DNA of 64,000 nucleotides from Saccharibacillus sp. O23 (GCF_002205895.1 NZ_NJDE01000001.1:186001-250000); one strand, 5' to 3'; numbered from the stretch's first letter, positions 13,615 through 23,914 are shown. Notes: a model not told the origin generated them from the sequence alone. Program-made: numbers and translations.

Positions 13615-15804
13615 GTGACTCAATCTTCAATGATCAATCCGCAAACCCTCGAACGTCTGGAATACGAACGAGTCAAAACCGAACTGTCCGTCTACGCCGT
13701 CTCTTATCTCGGCAAACGGCGCATCGCCCGCTTGACGCCGGAGATCGACGCCCGCGCGCTGCGGCGCAAACTCGACGAAACGGACGAAGCCGCCGGCGTC
13801 CTGCGCCGGGGAGCCAGCATCCCGCTTCCTTCGCTAAGCGGCATGGAATCCGTTCTCGATCTGCTCGGCTCCGGTTACGTATTCCGCGAGCAGGACTTCA
13901 TGCATCTGCACCAGTTTCTGCGCAGCTGCGTGCAGCTGATCGATTACATGCGCGCCAAAGCCGATTGGGCGCCCAACGCGGCGGCTTACGCTTCCGGCAT
14001 GCACCGGCTCGACCGGCTGCGCGAAGAGATCGAACGCTGCGTAAGAAACGGCCGAGTACTGGATTCGGCCAGCCGCGAGCTGTCGAAAGTCCGCCGCCGC
14101 ATGGCGACCGTCGAAGAACGCAGCTCCCGCCGACTCGCCGAACTGATGGCCAAACATCGCTCGATCCTGCAAGAAAATCTCGCCGTCCAGCGCGGCGGCC
14201 GCTCCGCGATCCCGGTACGCAAAGAATACCGGAAGCTCGTCAAAGGCACCGTACTGGACGAATCGTCCAGCGGACAGACCGTCTATGTCGAGCCGGACGA
14301 AATCCGTCAGTTCCATGACGAATTGGAACTGCTGCGCGCCGAAGAATCGCGCGAAGAAGACAAAATCCTCAGCGAATTGACCGGCCTCGCCGAACAGTTC
14401 GAACAGGAACTCAAGACCAACGCCGACTTGGTCGGCGAATACGATTTCCTGTTCGCCAAAGCGCGTTACGGTCTGGCGCTCGAAGGCGTCAACGTCAAAC
14501 TGAACGAATACGGCCGAATCTTCCTGCGGGGAGCGCGCCATCCGTTGATGGGAGCCAAGATGGTCCCGCTGAACTTCGAGCTGGGCCGAGATTTCCGCAT
14601 GTTGATCGTGACCGGGCCGAATACGGGCGGCAAGACGCTGGCGCTCAAGACCGTCGGCCTGCTGACCCTGATGGCCCAATCCGGTCTGCTCGTTCCGGCC
14701 GAAGAAGGCGGCGAACTGGCGGTCTTCACCGGCATCGAAGCCGATATCGGCGACGGGCAGAGCATCCAGCAGGCGCTCAGTACCTTCTCCGCCCATATTC
14801 GCCGGGTCAAAGATATTCTGGAAACGGCCGATCGCCGCACGCTCGTCCTGATCGACGAGATGGCTTCCGGCACCGATCCGGGCGAAGGCGTCGGCTTGTC
14901 GATCGCCGTGCTGGAAGAACTGCATCGCCGAGAGACCTGCGTCGTCGTCACGACGCATTTCACCGAGATCAAGAATTTCGCTTCGGCGACTCCGGGCTGC
15001 GAGAACGCCCGAATGGAATTCGACGCCGAGACGCTTCAGCCGCTCTACCGGCTGACGATCGGCGAAGCCGGTCGCAGCTACGCGTTCGCCATCGCCAAGA
15101 AGCTGGGCATTCCGGACGCCGTGACGCGGCGAGCGGAAGAATTGACGCGCCGGGGTCGGGCTGCGGAGCAGCCGGGCGAGCCGGCAGCTAACCCGTTCAG
15201 CCGCGCGAGCGGGGCGCGCGCGGGTCAGACTCCGGCGGCGGATACAGCCGCGGGGGGAGGGCTGCCGCCCGAGCCGACCGAAGTCGGCGTGGGCGGCGCT
15301 GCGGAGCAGACGCCGAGCGGCGAGGCACGCGCCGCCTCGCAAGCCGCCGGCTTGAGCGGTCGGCCGGAATACCCGGCCGACGATCCGGCGCTGCTGCCCG
15401 GCGCGGCGCTGCGCCGGGCGGAGCCGGAGCCTGCGCAGCCGGCTCCGGAGGCGACCTTGAGCGGCGACGAATCCGCCGATCAAGGTCAAGCTACGTCTGC
15501 CGCCTTCCGCGTAGGCGACAGCGTCAAGGTTCCGTATCTCGGCCAGACCGGCATCGTCTATGCCGAAGAAGACGGAATGGGCACGATCGGCATCCAGATT
15601 CAGGGCAAGAAATTCCGGATCGCCAAAAAGCGCTTGCAGCCGCATATTGCGCGCGAATCGCTGTACCCGGAAGACTACGATCTGAGCATCGTGTTCGATT
15701 CCAAAGAAAATCGCAAAAAGCGCCACAAGATGGAGCGCCGACATATGGAAGGCGTTTCGATCGAACAGTCTCCGGAAGAACGGGGAGATCATTGGCGGCG
15801 GTAA
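13615..15804 (+). CDS. MutS2-like MutS-family ATPase without a recognisable Smr domain
   Basis: A 729-aa protein. GTG at 13615 is chosen because AAGGAG lies 8 nt upstream. The N-terminal core/lever region, clamp helices, Walker A GPNTGGKT (334-341), ST motif region and Walker B LVLIDEMASGTDPGEG (about 418-433), followed by VVVTTHFTEIK, are those of MutS2 (MutS-III). After the ATPase comes an Ala/Pro/Gly/Glu-rich linker of about 100 residues (about 525-625) and a KOW-like beta domain (FRVGDSVKVPYLGQTG). MutS2 normally ends with an Smr nuclease domain (total about 780 aa); here the chain stops at DHWRR without it. It may act in recombination control or ribosome rescue like MutS2, but without the nuclease part, and is probably a paralogue of a full MutS2 elsewhere. 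Confidence 0.85.
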   Translation: MTQSSMINPQTLERLEYERVKTELSVYAVSYLGKRRIARLTPEIDARALRRKLDETDEAAGVLRRGASIPLPSLSGMESVLDLLGSGYVFREQDFMHLHQFLRSCVQLIDYMRAKADWAPNAAAYASGMHRLDRLREEIERCVRNGRVLDSASRELSKVRRRMATVEERSSRRLAELMAKHRSILQENLAVQRGGRSAIPVRKEYRKLVKGTVLDESSSGQTVYVEPDEIRQFHDELELLRAEESREEDKILSELTGLAEQFEQELKTNADLVGEYDFLFAKARYGLALEGVNVKLNEYGRIFLRGARHPLMGAKMVPLNFELGRDFRMLIVTGPNTGGKTLALKTVGLLTLMAQSGLLVPAEEGGELAVFTGIEADIGDGQSIQQALSTFSAHIRRVKDILETADRRTLVLIDEMASGTDPGEGVGLSIAVLEELHRRETCVVVTTHFTEIKNFASATPGCENARMEFDAETLQPLYRLTIGEAGRSYAFAIAKKLGIPDAVTRRAEELTRRGRAAEQPGEPAANPFSRASGARAGQTPAADTAAGGGLPPEPTEVGVGGAAEQTPSGEARAASQAAGLSGRPEYPADDPALLPGAALRRAEPEPAQPAPEATLSGDESADQGQATSAAFRVGDSVKVPYLGQTGIVYAEEDGMGTIGIQIQGKKFRIAKKRLQPHIARESLYPEDYDLSIVFDSKENRKKRHKMERRHMEGVSIEQSPEERGDHWRR

Positions 15805-15860
15805 GCCGAACTTCGCGCAAGTCGAATCTCGCATTGTCCCATAAAGAAAAGAAATAGAGC

Positions 15861-15898
15861 AAAAGGCGAACGGCTCCGCGCGGAGCTGCTCGCCTTTT
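15861..15898. terminator. Bidirectional intrinsic terminator
   Basis: AAAAGGCGA pairs with TCGCCTTTT around GGCTCCGCGCGGAGC. It separates the MutS2-like gene (+) from the surface-protein gene (-). Confidence 0.88.
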
Positions 15899-15981
15899 CG
15901 GTTGGCCTAGACTTGTTTTTCTCTGTATCTTCTTTCTTCTACTCTGTTCCTCTTCCCTCCGAACGCGGCCGCTTGCTTCTC

Positions 15982-18900
15982 TTAATGCGGAACCTGCGCT
16001 TGAAAATCGTCTTTGTACGACTTATCGCCGTTGTAGAACACGATATCCCCGTCCCGCAGGTTAAACGAATTCCCCCACGAGTCTTTCACGCTGCGCTTGT
16101 ACCCTTCCAGGGTCCATTGGTTCATGAGCGGCGCATTCATATACTGCAAATGCGGACGTTTCAGATCCCCACCTCGGATGCTCTCGATATTGAAGTTCAA
16201 GATGATGTAGCCGTCCCGCAGGAAGATCGGATCGCGTTTGGTGAGGCCTCGGTGCGTACGGCCGTATTCCGCCAGATTCGTGCCCTGCGCGACGACATAC
16301 GGATCGACCGGAAGATTGTATTCGCCGTACCATTTCTGCACCGCCGCATTCGCCCGGCTGTAATCGACCGAAGCCGGCAGGTCGGTCTTCGGGCCGATCA
16401 AGGTCCGCACCTGCTCCGGCAGCAGAAGAAGATCATACCCGCCGACCGGCGTTTTCAACTTGGTAAAGCGTCGAATGTAATCCTGCACGAACATCTCCCG
16501 GCTCACGCCGCCGACTTCGGCAAAGGTGTAGTCGTGATCGTATTTGTACCGCGCCGTATCGGTCAGCTCTTCTTCCGGTACGTTGCGCAGACGCTCGTTC
16601 AAGATCACGTAACGTTCGACCGTGTCCTCTTCCGATCCGACTTGGATAAACGACCGGTGATCGTCATGGTAATACAGATCGACCGGGGTTTTCGTTTTGC
16701 CGTCTTTGCTGACGAACGTAAAACTCGGCGTGATACGTATTCCGTCGGTTTTACCGAACATGTTGCCTTTGGTCTTGAGATCGAACTTCACATGGTACCC
16801 CGTCTTCACCGAAACGTTCTTCATCCCTTGCAGCGGATTACTGCCGGGCAGGATCGGAAGCGTAAACGGCGAGGCGTTTCCGCGCGGCGCGCCGTCCAAG
16901 TCCGACAGTCCCGTCCAGTAGGTATTTCCGGTATGCACCGGACTGCCTTTCTGCTCGCGGAAAACCAGTTCCCAGTTGTAATCGACGATATCCGTCAGAT
17001 GGAAGTCGTACAGCCTTCCGATGACTTCGACGCCCACGGTATCCGACGCGACGTGATACGTCAGATCCAAGTTGGCATCCGGCTGACCGGGCTGCACGTC
17101 GGGCGCATTTTCCGCGATGTTGCGAAACTCGACGGTATAGTCGCCTTCGTCCACCCACACCGGCAGGAAGAACGTCGTGTCGAGTCGGCTCACTGGAATA
17201 TCGATCCACGTCTGTGACGGATAGAAGGTTGAACGATCGGCTGTATACGTATCGAACGGGAACCGAACCTGCTTGGCGCGGAAATATTTCTGATAATCTC
17301 GATCTCCATACCCCGGATAATTCGCATGTTGGCCGCTTGTCGGAATGCGAATCGTAAACGGTCGATCCAAGATGAAGGCTGCTCGGCTTGCGTTCGGTGT
17401 CGTTTTCTGGTTATGGGCTTGATCGTCGGTGGCCGACGAATAATTGACGACTGGCGTATGTACGGTCACGGAGTTGATCCCGCCGATCGGATAGGTGTCG
17501 CCAGGAACCGCATTATAATTGGCGCTGAGCGGCGTATACGTGATCGTACCCATGCTTGCTGCGCTTTGTCGATTCGTTTTGATGATCGGAATCGTATGGT
17601 TTGGACTATACAACACGTCTTGACTGATTTTTTGCGGATCGGGTACGGCTTTCGGTTCTTGGGTTTTCTTTTCGATCACAGCATCGTCCATCAGAACTTG
17701 GCCGTTGAATGTCAATTTGTCGTTATTGACTTTGACTTGTCCGATTTTGCTTTCCCCTTCGGCCGCGTATCGGTCGAGTTCGTTAGGAATGGCGGGCGGA
17801 GACAAATTCCCAGTCAGGTCTTCCGACTCTTCCCAGTTGCCGGGACCTTTTGCACCGACTGATTTTCCTTTTCTCGTTAAACTTACATTGGGCGGAGTGT
17901 ACCCGCTCGGGGTGATTGTGATCTGATCTCCGCTGAACGCATAGTTTTGCAAGACGGCTTGATTAACTGAGTACACGCCTAGTTTGTCTACGACCCAGTG
18001 CGAACCGTAGCGCTCGATATGAATAGGATACGGCACGACTTTGGTATCATGCTGCTCTACTCGATCTGGCGGTCCAGGTTTACCGTCCGGCAGCTTTGTA
18101 GGAACTTCTTTGAACCAAGTCAGATTGTACGTCTTGGTCACCGTAAACTCGTAGACACAGGTCGTGAGCTTTTCTTGGTATTTGTACTGGTGCAGATAGC
18201 TGTTAGCTAGCACATTACCGTATAGGCTCTCTGACGTTGGAATACCCAGCAGCACATCGAACATTTCGCTGCCTCGTTGATCCGCTTTAATCACAGCCGA
18301 AGATTCGGGGGTCATTTTCTGACCTTCCATAGTGCGACCGTTCCGGATCGTGCAGCCTTCAATCGGTTCTTCCGTTTCGCTCCCGCCGCTATCTTCGGTG
18401 TAGACCCAATAATGGTCGGGGTATTGAAAGGTTTGCGATTTGAATGTGTAGTTGTAAGCGGCAAAATAAAACATCATAGCTTGGGCTCGCGGTCCATTTG
18501 ATCCGTAGGTCACCATAGGATCATTATCATGTTCTCGAACATAGTATTTTTTACCGTTACTATTGTGTGTTTGCGAAAAGGTAATATATGCGAAATCTAA
18601 ACTTCGAGTTGTCCCACTTGTTTGTCGGGGTTCTCGTCCGGCCCATATTCGTTCGGCATCGGCGTTTGGGTCTGATTTTCCGACAATACCTAGCGATTCG
18701 ATTTCGACGTCTTCATTCCGAAGGGTTTTGACGTTTACACCATCTGGGATTTCCTGATTTAATCGATCAATTGTTTCTGATCGAGTGTCGATCATGTCAT
18801 TACGAAATTGAAGGTCTATACCATCGACTCGGCTTATAAAGGGTTTTGTTCGTCCGTACTTTACGGTCATAAGAACTTCTTGACCCGGAAACTCTCGATA

Positions 18901-19416
18901 GTTTTTCCCATTTATAGGTTCGGTACCTACTTGACTTTCAGGAAGAGGGCTTCCTCGGCGTTCCCATGTCAAGCCTTCATTGCCAGCGAACCACTGAGGG
19001 TTTGTCGTTTCGCCTCGTTGCCAGGCAAACCAAGAACCGGCCGAACCATTCTCAACGGATTTCACTTCGAATGCTTCACCGCCAAATGTTTCGGAGCCTG
19101 TATATGTTTGCGCATTTACTTCAATGGTTTTGACAGCTTCGATTCCTCGGTAGAATACGATTTTTTGAATTTTCTTGCCTGTGCCCGCATCTTCATTGAT
19201 GGTTTTTGTTTTTGCCGTGGGCTTTGGTCCGAATTTTAACGCAGCTTTATCGGGATGGGCTTTAGCTCCGGATAAACTTTCGTATTCAATTTCTTTTTTG
19301 GCAGGTGCGGCTTCAATATGACCCGGCGCTGGAAAAAAAACACCCACGATACTGCCTATTAAGAGCAGCATCGTGAGTCCGACAATCGTAAAGCGTTGCC
19401 GGTAGGTTTTTTTCAT
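15982..19416 (-). CDS. Large secreted protein, DUF5704-like
   Basis: 1144 aa with a signal peptide (MKKTYRQRFTIVGLTMLLLIGSIVGVFF, cleavage near 37) and no other membrane segment, so secreted or wall-associated. The body is beta-rich, with many WYFxG-type strands, and resembles the Paenibacillus DUF5704 proteins; function is not known. The start overlaps the stop of the SLH gene by 4 nt (ATGA), indicating translational coupling, so the two products are likely made in fixed ratio and work together at the cell surface. The first half of the gene (about 17.9-19.4 kb) is clearly AT-richer than the second half (16-17.2 kb), which has the usual composition. That suggests recombination within the gene. 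Confidence 0.8.
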   Translation of the reverse strand: MKKTYRQRFTIVGLTMLLLIGSIVGVFFPAPGHIEAAPAKKEIEYESLSGAKAHPDKAALKFGPKPTAKTKTINEDAGTGKKIQKIVFYRGIEAVKTIEVNAQTYTGSETFGGEAFEVKSVENGSAGSWFAWQRGETTNPQWFAGNEGLTWERRGSPLPESQVGTEPINGKNYREFPGQEVLMTVKYGRTKPFISRVDGIDLQFRNDMIDTRSETIDRLNQEIPDGVNVKTLRNEDVEIESLGIVGKSDPNADAERIWAGREPRQTSGTTRSLDFAYITFSQTHNSNGKKYYVREHDNDPMVTYGSNGPRAQAMMFYFAAYNYTFKSQTFQYPDHYWVYTEDSGGSETEEPIEGCTIRNGRTMEGQKMTPESSAVIKADQRGSEMFDVLLGIPTSESLYGNVLANSYLHQYKYQEKLTTCVYEFTVTKTYNLTWFKEVPTKLPDGKPGPPDRVEQHDTKVVPYPIHIERYGSHWVVDKLGVYSVNQAVLQNYAFSGDQITITPSGYTPPNVSLTRKGKSVGAKGPGNWEESEDLTGNLSPPAIPNELDRYAAEGESKIGQVKVNNDKLTFNGQVLMDDAVIEKKTQEPKAVPDPQKISQDVLYSPNHTIPIIKTNRQSAASMGTITYTPLSANYNAVPGDTYPIGGINSVTVHTPVVNYSSATDDQAHNQKTTPNASRAAFILDRPFTIRIPTSGQHANYPGYGDRDYQKYFRAKQVRFPFDTYTADRSTFYPSQTWIDIPVSRLDTTFFLPVWVDEGDYTVEFRNIAENAPDVQPGQPDANLDLTYHVASDTVGVEVIGRLYDFHLTDIVDYNWELVFREQKGSPVHTGNTYWTGLSDLDGAPRGNASPFTLPILPGSNPLQGMKNVSVKTGYHVKFDLKTKGNMFGKTDGIRITPSFTFVSKDGKTKTPVDLYYHDDHRSFIQVGSEEDTVERYVILNERLRNVPEEELTDTARYKYDHDYTFAEVGGVSREMFVQDYIRRFTKLKTPVGGYDLLLLPEQVRTLIGPKTDLPASVDYSRANAAVQKWYGEYNLPVDPYVVAQGTNLAEYGRTHRGLTKRDPIFLRDGYIILNFNIESIRGGDLKRPHLQYMNAPLMNQWTLEGYKRSVKDSWGNSFNLRDGDIVFYNGDKSYKDDFQAQVPH

Positions 19417-20657
19417 TGTACACCTCGAAGCGACAGCACATCGATGTCAGTTTTGAGTTGGCCTCCGCCGGGAGTGACCAGTTGAATCGCGATTCGGTCT
19501 TGCTGAACCGTTCCGGTTTTCGGAATGATAACGGCCGGGGTATCGATGTCATCGTTAACATAGACGGGCGCAATTCCGTTCAATTTGTTTTTGCTGTACA
19601 TGAGGTCTTCGTTTGGACTATCAAAGCCCCGCACACGGAAAGGTACATAGCCTCGGTTGATGTATTTCTTGGTGTCTTTGTTGAACACTTGTTTTCCTTT
19701 GAAATACAGTAGGTAGTTACCTTTTTCCTTGCTGATCAGAAGGTTTTTGTTCATGTTTTCGTAGCCGTTAAACCATTTCAGTTTATCGAGCGGCAGCAGC
19801 GAACGATTCGGATCATTCTTGTCATCCAGATCGATCGCAATGAGCGCTTCCAGCTTCCCTTGATACAGTCCATCTTTCGAGGTGATCGTCATATTTTTCT
19901 CGTTCCACATTTCCTCAACCGACGACTTCCCTTTACTTTTCCAATCCGATTCTGGCGTAACGAACTTCTCCGGCATCACCGTAAAAATATTCGTCCCGTG
20001 CCACAGAATCTCCGCCGCGCCCGTCGCGTACCGATCGGAATCCAGCTTGCCGCCGGCGTTGGCGGTCAGAATGCGCTCGATGATGACTACGGACTGCGCG
20101 CGCGTGGTCAGTCCTTGCGGAGCGAGCTGTCCTTTGCCGACGCCTTGGATCAGGCCGGCTTTGGTGGCGAGGTACATCCATTTGTCGTCTTCTTTCGATG
20201 TTTCGCCGATCGCGCGGGCCGCGACGCGGGCCATTTCTTCGCGGGTCATCGTCTTGTTCCATGCGGCTTCGTTATTCGCGAAGTCGCCTGCGGCATACCA
20301 TCCTTTCGCGGACGCCGCATCGACGTACGGGACATACCATTTGCCCGAAGTTTCTTTCACCTCGAGTTTCATCGCCGCTACGACCATCTTGACGAATTCC
20401 GCGCGGCTCACCGAGGCATCCGGTTTGAACGTGCCGTTGGTATACCCGTCCACGTATCCTTTGGCTACTCCGGCTTCGATGCTGCTTTTCGCCCAATGGG
20501 TCGACTTCACGTCCGTGAAATCGGCGGCCGCGGCCGCGTGTACCTGCGGCGCGCCGCCTGCGGCTCCCCACACGGTTCCCGTCGCCAGCACGGCAGCCGC
20601 CAACATCCATCCGGCCTTTTTCCCCCAACTTGCCTTTTCCTTTCCGATTCTTTTCAA
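19413..20657 (-). CDS. S-layer-homology (SLH) domain surface protein
   Basis: 414 aa. Signal peptide 1-42 (KKAGWMLAAAVLATGTVWGAA, cleavage after VHA). Three SLH-type repeats cover about 44-200: FTDVKSTHWAKSSIEAGVAKGYVDGYTNGTFKPD, YVPYVDAASAKGW and WMYLATKAGLIQGVG, with the RAEFVKMV and TREEMARV helices. These should bind pyruvylated wall polysaccharide. The C-terminal 200 residues are a different, beta-rich domain of unknown function. Sequence coding for this C-terminal part (about 19.41-19.93 kb) is AT-richer than the SLH-coding part and matches the composition of the start of the downstream DUF5704 gene, with which it overlaps by 4 nt. Confidence 0.87.
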   Translation of the reverse strand: MKRIGKEKASWGKKAGWMLAAAVLATGTVWGAAGGAPQVHAAAAADFTDVKSTHWAKSSIEAGVAKGYVDGYTNGTFKPDASVSRAEFVKMVVAAMKLEVKETSGKWYVPYVDAASAKGWYAAGDFANNEAAWNKTMTREEMARVAARAIGETSKEDDKWMYLATKAGLIQGVGKGQLAPQGLTTRAQSVVIIERILTANAGGKLDSDRYATGAAEILWHGTNIFTVMPEKFVTPESDWKSKGKSSVEEMWNEKNMTITSKDGLYQGKLEALIAIDLDDKNDPNRSLLPLDKLKWFNGYENMNKNLLISKEKGNYLLYFKGKQVFNKDTKKYINRGYVPFRVRGFDSPNEDLMYSKNKLNGIAPVYVNDDIDTPAVIIPKTGTVQQDRIAIQLVTPGGGQLKTDIDVLSLRGVQ

Positions 20658-20790
20658 GTTCCTCTCTCCCCTCTAAGATCAAACGCTTATGTACGCATAT
20701 CCCCAATCTCTATTGTCGCTTGGTTGCAGCATTTGGAAAAGACCCATTTTTTATATTTTAGTTACATTTACCAATCTTCCGTCCGAACGC

Positions 20791-20836
20791 AAAAAAGCGG
20801 ACGTCTCCCTTCTTCTCGAAAAGGGAATACGTCCGC
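20791..20836 (-). terminator. Intrinsic terminator of the beta-mannosidase gene
   Basis: Read on the minus strand, GCGGACGT pairs with ACGTCCGC with an inner CCCTT/AAGGG pairing, followed by TTTTTT. It lies 64 nt past the mannosidase stop. Confidence 0.85.
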
Positions 20837-20899
20837 GTGCTTCGCGTCGTTATGACTATAATGCTTACTTTCTTACTCTAAACCGTGCTCCGGAAAAAA

Positions 20900-23800
20900 T
20901 CAAGAATTTTCGCTCTCGGCATCTTCGCGGCGACCACTCGACGCATTAACCGCGCTCACTTGCATATTCTCCCGCACGAACTCCGTCGCCAATTCCGAAC
21001 CGTCCAACATCGACACTTCCACCGTTCGGCTCTCGCCCGGCAGCAGGTCGAAATAGTTATCGCTGAACCGTACCCGTCCCAGCGGCAGTTCCAGCTTGAC
21101 CATCCGTGCCAGCGAAACGGAAGCGCGAATCTCTACAAGACAACGGTTCGGCATATCGCCGCCTTTTGCCTCGTTTCGGTCGGACGCCGCGCCCGAAGGC
21201 GCTTCGCCATGCCGGGCGTTCCGGCGATCCGCCGCTTCGACCGATGCCGCAAGCGCTTCGTCCATCAGCCAAGCGGCGCGAATATCGCGCGCTTCCTGCG
21301 CTGCATCGGTCTGCCCCAATCTTGACTCCCGCGAGTTTACAGACTCGGCTTCGCGTTCCGCTGCATCCGCTTCTTGTACTCCCTCTTGCCATAGGCTCCA
21401 TACCAGCTCCGACCGCCCCAGCTTCAGCTCCCGATGATCCCGCAGCATATACGTCTGCTCGAACGAGGCCAAGCCGCTCCCGCCGCCGATCTGCCGCAGC
21501 CTCACTATCGCCTCTGCCGCATCCGTGCCGTCCAGCGCCTCCGTTTCTCCGATCTCCCCGAGCAGCACCGGACCGAGCACGCCGCCGTCCGAGTGGAAGC
21601 GGTACTCCCCGATTTTGCCGCCGTCGAACCGCCGGACTTCCAGCAGCGCTTCGACCTCGACCGCTTCCGCTCCGTCGTTTACCGCCCAGATCCGCAGCGG
21701 CTCGCCCGGTTCGTGTTCGAGGCTGAGCAGCAGCGGCGCATAGAACTTTTTCGCGTAATAGTACGAGGCTTTCGGCAGCAGCTCGTAGTCGATCATCGAC
21801 CAGCTCGTGCCCGGCCAACTGTCGTTGAGCTGCCAGATCAGACTGCCGCCGCTGCGCGGATTCCGCCGGTAATGCTCGACGCCGTAACGCAGTCCTTCCG
21901 CTTGGGTCAGCATCGAGAAATTCATGTATTCCTCGATATCCCGCGGAACGCCCGTATATCCTTCCATCAGCAGAATGCCTTTGCGATGGTTGGTGTCTTT
22001 GTTGCGGTATGCCATTTCTTCGCTGCCCCACACCAGTTCGCCTTGCGGCATGTTTTTCTCGAGCGTGTACCGGTTCGCGGACGCGTGCATGCCGAATTCG
22101 CTGCTGAACAGCGCCATGTCCTGCTTATACTTTTTGAAAGTCACGCCTTCGATGCTGTAATCCAGCACCGGCGCTTCGCCGAACGCTCGCGGATAGACGG
22201 ACCCGTGCCAGACCTGCCAATTATGCCGGTCGCCGACCGCCGGATCGTTGTCGTCTTGATCTCCGGCTCTGCCGTAAGGCGAAGAAGGCCAGTACGGCCG
22301 ATTCGGATCGAGCAGTTCGAGTACTTCGGGAATCAGATCGTGATAGATCAGCTCGCCGTAGAAATCGCTTCGGATATCGCCGCTCGCCGTTTTCATGTCG
22401 TACAGCCAGTCGATCTCGTTGTTGCCGCACCAGAGCGCCAGCGAAGCTCGTCCGCGCAGTCTCCGCACATTGGCTTCGACCTCGGCGCGCACATTGTCCA
22501 TAAAGTCCTGATTGAAGTCCGGGAACAGCGCGTTGGCAAAAGCGAAATCCTGCCAGACCAGCACGCCGCGCCGATCGCACTCGTCGTAGAACACGTCTTT
22601 CTCGTAGATCCCGCCCGCCCAGACGCGCAGCATGTTCATGCCGGCTTCCGTCGAGAGTTCGATCAGTTCGCCGTAGCGGGAATCCGGGATCGCGCCGATC
22701 ATGTTGTCCGCGGGAATCCAGTTGGCGCCCCGAGCGTAGACCGGCTGACCGTTCAGGAAAAAGCGGAACGCCGCGCGGCCCTCTTCGTCTTCGGTCCGCA
22801 GTTCGAGCGTGCGCACGCCGACTGCCTGTGTCACCGTATCGATTCGCTCGTCTCCCGCATACAGTTCGGCCGTCAGCCTATATAGATGCGGCTCGCCCAG
22901 ATCGTGCGTCCACCAGAGCTTGGGCTGACGGATCGCCGCCGGCGCGCGGAAAGCCGCCTGACGACGCCGGGCCGAACGATAGCTCTCCGGCATCGCGCTG
23001 CGCGCGCTCGGCGAATCGCCCAGTCCCGGAGCGGGCTGCATGTCCATCGAACCGGCTTCCGGCCGCTGCGGTTCGTTTGGTTTATGCGGCGATTCGCCGA
23101 CCGTCCGTTTGCCGTTCTCCGAACGCTTGACCTCTTCGTCCACCAACAGCGCATCGTAAGCCGTGTTTCCGTCGGCGTCTTCCAGCTTCACGCGCAGGAG
23201 CAAAGGCAGATCCGGCATGCCCCGGTAGCTCAGAACGGAAGCCGACAGTTCCAACATCGCTTCCCCGTCGTCGATCGATACGGTCTCAACGAATACGCTT
23301 TCGATCTTGGCCAGCCGATGCCGCTTAAGCTGCACGCCGCCCCAGATGCCGACCGTCACCAGCCGAGGCCCCCAGTCCCAACCGAAATTCATCGCCGCTT
23401 TGCGCAGCCACGGGCGTTCTTTGGTATACGAAGACCAATCGAAACGCTCTTTGTCTCGCTGATGCGGAAGCAGCGGATCGAAACGGACGGCGACCATATT
23501 CCAGCCTCGGCGGATCACTCTCGTCACGTCGAACGTATGCGGCATCAGCATATTGCTCGCCGTGCCGACCTCGTGCCCGTTGACGAATACCGTAGCGAAC
23601 GTGTCCAGTCCTTCGAACGTCAGCTCGAACCGCTCGGCTTTCTCGCCGGTCCGTTCTCCGTCGTATTCGAATCCTCGGCGGTACCACCATTCCCGTTCTT
23701 CGATCCAGCGGCTTTTCAGATCGTTGTGTCCGTAATACGGGGAGTCGACGATCCGCCGTTCCGTCAGCGCGCTATGTACGTCCCCGGGCACGCGGCCCGT

Positions 23801-23914
23801 CATCCAATACCGATCGTCCAAGCCCGGCGCCGCGTTCTCCTGCGATGCGACCGCGCCCGGCGCGAAATCTTTGATTCTCCAGTTCCCGTTCAGTTCGACG
23901 ATTTCTCTGCCCAT
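20900..23914 (-). CDS. Beta-mannosidase, glycoside hydrolase family 2
   Basis: About 1004 aa, intracellular (no signal peptide). It removes terminal beta-mannose from mannosides. Domains: sugar-binding jelly roll (1-190; NWRIKDF, WWYRRGF, LDTFATVFVNG), immunoglobulin-like domain, and a TIM barrel with acid/base E500 in WCGNNEID and nucleophile E606 in SSEFGMHAS. The upstream ATG at 23950 is rejected because it lies at the predicted transcription start, while ATG 23914 has AAGGGGG 8 nt before it. Two hydrophilic low-complexity insertions are odd: one of about 60 residues near 261-323, and one of about 90 residues in the C-terminal domain (nt about 21.1-21.4 kb). A cre-like site precedes the gene and a mannokinase-like gene is divergent. 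Confidence 0.92.
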   Translation of the reverse strand: MGREIVELNGNWRIKDFAPGAVASQENAAPGLDDRYWMTGRVPGDVHSALTERRIVDSPYYGHNDLKSRWIEEREWWYRRGFEYDGERTGEKAERFELTFEGLDTFATVFVNGHEVGTASNMLMPHTFDVTRVIRRGWNMVAVRFDPLLPHQRDKERFDWSSYTKERPWLRKAAMNFGWDWGPRLVTVGIWGGVQLKRHRLAKIESVFVETVSIDDGEAMLELSASVLSYRGMPDLPLLLRVKLEDADGNTAYDALLVDEEVKRSENGKRTVGESPHKPNEPQRPEAGSMDMQPAPGLGDSPSARSAMPESYRSARRRQAAFRAPAAIRQPKLWWTHDLGEPHLYRLTAELYAGDERIDTVTQAVGVRTLELRTEDEEGRAAFRFFLNGQPVYARGANWIPADNMIGAIPDSRYGELIELSTEAGMNMLRVWAGGIYEKDVFYDECDRRGVLVWQDFAFANALFPDFNQDFMDNVRAEVEANVRRLRGRASLALWCGNNEIDWLYDMKTASGDIRSDFYGELIYHDLIPEVLELLDPNRPYWPSSPYGRAGDQDDNDPAVGDRHNWQVWHGSVYPRAFGEAPVLDYSIEGVTFKKYKQDMALFSSEFGMHASANRYTLEKNMPQGELVWGSEEMAYRNKDTNHRKGILLMEGYTGVPRDIEEYMNFSMLTQAEGLRYGVEHYRRNPRSGGSLIWQLNDSWPGTSWSMIDYELLPKASYYYAKKFYAPLLLSLEHEPGEPLRIWAVNDGAEAVEVEALLEVRRFDGGKIGEYRFHSDGGVLGPVLLGEIGETEALDGTDAAEAIVRLRQIGGGSGLASFEQTYMLRDHRELKLGRSELVWSLWQEGVQEADAAEREAESVNSRESRLGQTDAAQEARDIRAAWLMDEALAASVEAADRRNARHGEAPSGAASDRNEAKGGDMPNRCLVEIRASVSLARMVKLELPLGRVRFSDNYFDLLPGESRTVEVSMLDGSELATEFVRENMQVSAVNASSGRREDAESENS

